Positions 12,201-18,200 of a stretch of 20,395 nt of DNA are shown here, piece after piece; within the stretch, counting starts at the first letter, position 1, and each line of letters starts with the position of its first letter. The notes under the pieces are model-generated. The model did no database searches, was not told the DNA's origin, and saw only the letters and a program-made list of their open reading frames with translations. Origin of the DNA: Branchiostoma floridae (Eukaryota; Chordata; Leptocardii; Amphioxiformes; Branchiostomatidae). A program made the translations under genes and the position numbers. Where the stretch lies: contig NC_049991.1 in the NCBI RefSeq assembly GCF_000003815.2, positions 9,469,028 to 9,489,422 of the forward strand, read 5' to 3'.

Positions 12201-15200
12201 TCCAGAAACGGAATGAATTTTTACTGTTAAACAGATTGGCCCAAGAAATTACACGACGTATACAATTATCTTTTTAGTAGTCTTAGACTAGTTATATTCT
12301 CGTTATATCAATGTGTCTATTTGAGCCAAAAAAGCAATCGGTCAGGGGGAGGGTGAACCAGATATATGTGCAGAAGAGAGGAGGTCTAGGGTGGGAGGGC
12401 TTGAGGTTCAAGCATTGACTAGTATTATAGGACACGAAACGTTGTCTGTGGCATTGGTCTGCCGTAGCCTGGTTAAACTTAAGGACAATATAAAAGCAAG
12501 CAGAGACGTCGCTTCTTGGTTATCTTACATGTCACATATCATTAGGATAGAACGCGCAGGGTGAAGAAACATTGTTAAAGTAAACAGTACAGGACAAATG
12601 TGAATAAAAGAAAGTTGATGACCAATAGTTGAGACACGGATGATACCCACAGTGATACAATACATACATTACTTTACATACACAGCTTGTGAATTAAAAG
12701 CATTGCAATTGCCTAACACCACATGTACTTAAAATAAGCATTCTAAAACTTAAAGACGTACAGTTTATTAGAGCAGAAAGCATAACATTTATAAGTATAT
12801 GATTGGACATATGATTGGCATGATACACCATTGCGCAGACTGCGTAATCTGCATATTAACATACAAAGTTATGATGATAGCAGGTGAAATAGAAGAATAG
12901 AACCTTACCCTTTGGCAACATCAATTGTACCAATCGCAATTGTTGAAAAGCAAACATTCCTTTTTGACAATCCAAGTAGTAAGATGCATTACGATACGGA
13001 ACCTATCAACACTTAAAGACCATATAACACCAAAATACGATCATTGTTGTTAGATACAATCAGGAAATGTTGCATTTTGGATGTGTGATATGGTCGTTAA
13101 TGTTGCTCTGTAATAAAGGAATGGCAAAAATGAAAGAAAGTTCGTCTTACCTCCTTCTTCGGCGGGTTTGGCGGGGGCGGCTGGCTTCTTGGGAGCTTCT
13201 GTGCGAATCGTACACAGCAATGAGCAACAAATTGTGACAATCGTATCGAAACGTGCTAAGATATACACGTCAGTAAGGATATATTAATAAGGTTATATAT
13301 CTATCTAGTAGATATATTAGTGAATTAATAAACTGTGCATGGCCTGTCTAACTGTTAATTGTTAATCACGCCGTCTTAGCATGAAATCGTAACACAGATG
13401 GTCGAATGTGTCATGCCAGTCCAAACCGTTCTTTTAGTCACATCATTTTACTTCAGCGTAACGTCATGCAGCGTTAACTTTTTGGCGAGTTTTATCATCA
13501 GTGTATTAAAATCTTAATTTGATTCAAGCGATTGGCGATTAAGTGCGTTTTACCGAATAATTTCTTTGGGGGCGTTAGTTGCACAAGAAAATTTAAGCAG
13601 TCATTTACAAATTCCAGAAAGGTAAACTTACCTGCTGGCTTTCCCTCAGCCTTCGCTTGCGCAGACTCAGTCACCATTTTGGTTTCTGTCTTCTTCTCTT
13701 CGACCTTCTTGACTTCGGGCTTCTTTTGTTCAACGGGTTTCTTCTGAGGAGGTTCCGCCTTAGGCTCGGGCTTCTTGGGCTCGACCTTTTTGGCTTCAAC
13801 CTTCTTCGGAGGCTCTGGTTTCTTAGGCTCGGGCTTCTTGAGCTCGACTTTCTTGACTACTTTTTTCTCGACCTTCTTTTCTTCAACCTTTTCCTCTGTC
13901 TTTACCACCTTCTTAACCACCTTAGTCTGCTTCTTCTCGACGACTTCTTCTTTCTTTTCGACCTTCTTCACAACCTTCTTCTGGACGACCTGCTTCTTTT
14001 CTTCGGCTAGTTAGAATAAAGACATTGAGAAGTATAAAAATCAAGACGCAAGGTGCTTAGTGCAAAATGCACATGTGTGTATGGCGGCTTTGAAAAGGTG
14101 TTCTTAACACCTGTTTGGCCATACCCTCCAAATGGAGAATCCTAATAAATAAATAAATAAAAAATAACATGGTCTATACCGCTGCAAGGATGCACATAGA
14201 AACAGACGTCGTCAAATGCGCGACTGCCATTAGCATACAGCGGGTAATTGCAATTGTCAAAGCCTTCGCTAGGCAGAAAGCGATTAGGAAAGACCAAAAC
14301 ATAGAAAGAAAAGTCGTACGCGAAATTGGACAAATTTACGTTTGACTTTAAAATCTTTATGTTATTTCGCAGAACCTTCCCTACCACTGAGGAATTGTCA
14401 TAGGTACGACAATAGACTGTGCTTGAGAAAATTTTGAAGTGGCCTACATTCGGGACCACATTTTTGTCCGGCATTCGATGCCCCAAAAATACGTCTCGGT
14501 CGCGCCCCCGCTATTCCTGAGCGCAATGTTGCTTATACAGCTGCTAATCCAAGAGGTCAAAATGTGTCCCTAAATGTGAAGAAACCCGTCTACTGTAAAT
14601 GGGCTGTCTATGGACCAACACTATTCCTTGGTGTGTTATTCTGTTTCAGTCAATTGTAGTAGTAGTAGTAGTAGTAAGTAGTAAGTATAAAAAGTAGTAG
14701 ATGTTTGTAAAACTTTGATTAATAGTTCACTTTTGAAACGTTTTCTTTTATAGGCAATATTACTATATTTCTTCGAGACAATGTTGGATTAAGAGTTTGA
14801 AAATTAGATAGCAGTCTTAAAAGTTGAAATTTCACCAAAAAACAAAGTTAATTCTATAAGTAAGTTCTCCTGTTGAAAAACGCTATAGTGGCAATTAGAA
14901 GATTCCAATGCGTGATTATCTCGAGAGTAGCCTATACGTTATAAGTGTCTGTACATACGACTGCATCGTTGACAAAGTTACATATCTAATGCGCTAATAC
15001 AATGATAACAATCTTGAAGGTAAGAGAACACAGTATTTCGCTTTTGGGTATTTACATTCAGCAAAGGACCCGAAAGACAGGCATCGTCGTTTCAGAATTT
15101 GTAGTAGCATGCAAAATAAGGGGGAAACGACTATATTCACGGTTAGATTGCACTCTTTAGAATATGTGAAAATGAACTAAAAGTCAATTGGTTGTTCCCT

Positions 15201-18200
15201 TTGAAGCTCTCTTTTATATGGCGCTAAGCGGCGGTCATGTGAATTGCAGCCGACACACAATGGTAGATGTAGGTGTCATCAGTATCAAGGCGCACATGTA
15301 CGCCGACCGAACAAATGTCACTATCTAACTTAAATGTGAGCAATTGTCACATCACAGTAGTGCCGTGCACACAAAGAATCTGAGTACAACTTTTTTCAAG
15401 TGCGCAAGCCGTACTACTTTATGGCCGAAATGCTGTACACGGGGTCGCGGATAAATACTGTGTTCTGTGACCTCAAGTGCAGTAGCAGATTACAGCGCAG
15501 GGCGCATGACAGGAAGTGAGTTGCATATATCATTGCGGCCTTTATGGTACTCGCGAAGCTTCAGCTTCTGTGCATGCATTAGAAAAACGTAGTAAAAACA
15601 CGTATTTATAATCCCAAAAATAGGAATCGTACGGGCTAGAAGAGTTTGTAAATTTGAAGGAGTATCTATGAGCAAAACGTCCATGGGTCATTTTGCATTC
15701 GTCCTACATTGTGATGACGTATCGATACGTCAGGTGAAGAAATCGTTTCGGAGATGAACATTTCAAAAATGGAAAAAAATCAACCAATAACCTCACACTT
15801 GCGCAATGCAAGAATAGCCACTAATGTGCTGTGTGATAACGTATAACGCAAGTGCTTGTTAGTAAGTATGAACGCTACGGCAGTGTATTCAGGAGGTCTA
15901 GGTTGTAGCCTCCCATGACCGGACCATACAACTGACCAGAAGTCTTGTGCACGAAGGTTTCGCTGCCCACATGGTGGCCAGCTTCGTCCACGGCTGTGAT
16001 CTTGACTTGAAATTCTTTTTGTTTAGTGATATCGGTGGTGTCAGCAACTCCCGTCGGCGGCTCTAACGTAATCTTATAGTTAGCAGCGCCCTCTACCGGA
16101 GTCCATTGGATCTCCATTTCGGATTGGGCTTTGACTTTTATCCGTTGCGGAACTGCAAGGACTGAAACGGAGATTAGATGGGACAGGAAGTGACGTCATG
16201 TAGTGACGTACACGGTGAGGTGGACTTGGACACAAGGTTACAGGTGGAAAGTGTGGATGGCGTCACAGATAACGTGGTCAACAGATGGTTGAAACGATGG
16301 GACTCGAGAACATTGGTTCAGTGTTTTGTGGTTTTGTTTGAGCAGGCGTCGACTCGGATCATGGAATTGGTTACTGATTATGCACTGCTGTTATAGTTTA
16401 GCATGCTCGCTGCACTCTGACGGTAGCAGGTGATGTTGCTCACGACAAGTATGTTTAGTACATTTTTGAAAACAAACATTTCAACGACAAAAAATACGCA
16501 ATGGCGCCCTGTATGCGGTGCCACTGGGTAGAATGTACAACATAAGACATAAGGCCACAGCGAGTAGCAATTTTATGGATGACATCCGCCTAAGAAAAAA
16601 CAAGAAATATCGTTTCTACTGGAAAAAAATTGGAAACTACATGTATGTCGTGTGGATGCCTTGATGATAGTATATAGCTGTAGAAGGGGAACTAATCATA
16701 ATGTGGTAATGTAGCCATGAGTGTAGTGTGATACCAGGCAACCACGCTAGTGTCTGAAATCTTACTTTTTCATGCAAGAATAAAAAACTCGTTGCTAAGA
16801 TGCTGTATTTTGTGTCATCAATTCTTGTTACAATGTTTAAGGTCTACGATGACTAGTACAAAATATAAGCCCGTTTGAATTTGGACTCTGTTAAGGATGT
16901 CACCCATAAAATTTACATGCTGTGGCCTAAGACAAAAATACACATAAACCCCCATAACAACGTAAAGTAGATTCAGCAAGGGTCCGCAATAGCAGGTTCG
17001 TCAGAATGTACCATACATCCACTGGATAATCAACGAGACCAACAAACAACAGTATGTTCAAGCACAGTAGGACAAAGCTAAAGTCCCGCTGGTTTTTGTT
17101 TTAGCGCCAATGTTCTCTTGTATATGGGACGATGGGGTGACAGACAGACGGACCGAACAATACGGCCGACGTGATGGAATGAACAGTCATGAGTGTGGGG
17201 AGAAGGACGGTGGATTGATGTCACGAAAAGGACAGTGAGAGGAACAACAACGATTAACACAAGTTCAGCCGTTCTATTTTGGTAACATCGTCATGTACGG
17301 CGTTCCGCATAACGCTAAGCGCATTTTGCCATGTGTCGCGTCGGTAGCTATGGTAGACACTGTCACTGTAGAAGATATGTCTATAAACGTTGGTACGTAC
17401 ACAGCACAGCAATACAAGCCAAGCACATGGCTAAAACAGCTACAGATAGAAAAGCTGACGATGGAAAATGGAGTTGAGATATGAGATCCAGAACCCTATT
17501 TTTAGTGGTAATACCGAGCAGTGTATATTGTGCCAAACGGCACGCTAACGACGTGCCAGCTTTCACGTACGTACACGAGCGTATCATACCGCAATGAGAT
17601 GGTCAGAATACTTCAATGGGACATTATATGAAATCATATTAACAACGGTGTCCTAATCTATTTTTGTAATCTTTTATGATAGTTTGTAGCGCACATACCT
17701 TTGGTTTTCTGAGTGATAGGCGCGCTTTCTGCACTCTTCTGTCCACGCAGTCCCTTGGATACGACTCTGATGGTGTAGTCAGTTCCTGGGTGTAGTCCTT
17801 GTAGCTCCCTCTCGGGCTGGGTCAATCCCTTGGGGCCTGCAACAACCTTCCCGTGGGCGGGGTCGACAGAGACGTCGTAGCCGGTTGCTCCTTTCACAGA
17901 GCCCCAAACTACCGTCAATGAAGTATCTTTGACGGAGGTTACCCGTAATCCAGATGGCGCGGAAAGCGCTGTGAACAAAATAAAAAGAAAAACTGTTACC
18001 CCTCCATAAGAATCAGGAGCATAGAAGAAACATCCTAGTTTCAAACGATAAAGAAAAAGAACGGCTTTTCCAACTGGGCTTCCCCGATGCTCGTTGCTAT
18101 TTTGGTTCGAAGTATTCTCATGGGGAGAGAGAGATTCCGTTGCTAGAAAAATAACATTAAATGTCTCGCCTTTGGATCAAAAACCCTTATAAAATGTAGG

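Larger units (their letters stand above)
14007..15936. other. Largest gap (1.9 kb); intron or possible gene boundary
   Basis: This region separates the tenascin-like FN3 block from the PEVK-like exon. It holds a retroelement-like tail, a GTA repeat and an 18-bp palindrome. I see no convincing exon, poly(A) signal close to the stop at 15875, or first exon with a good start codon. If two genes are present, the boundary is here. Confidence 0.55.

Noticed and set aside
12908-12958. Possible 51-nt phase-1 exon (MFAFQQLRLVQLML) before the donor GGTAAGGTT
   Set aside because: The phase fits and the donor is good, but the acceptor (GTCAAAAAG) has no pyrimidine tract and the peptide is hydrophobic, unlike any neighbour.
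13296-13316. TATATCTA..TAGATATA hairpin in an intron
   Set aside because: AT-only short hairpins are frequent in AT-rich introns, and it sits at no boundary.
13532-14014. Plus-strand Leu/Phe- and Ser/Thr-rich frames opposite the PEVK-like exon
   Set aside because: They come from reading CTT/TTC runs, the complement of lysine and glutamate codons. They have no independent support.
14142-14486. 114-residue minus-strand frame upstream of the PEVK-like exon
   Set aside because: It overlaps the retroelement-like tail, shows no domain or repeat pattern, and has no phase-matched splice sites.
15625-15684. Possible first exon with ATG (MDVLLIDTPSNLQTLLA) and a phase-1 donor, which would start a separate muscle gene
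   Set aside because: The start context is poor, the peptide has no similarity to known N-termini, and short open frames ending at a GT are common.
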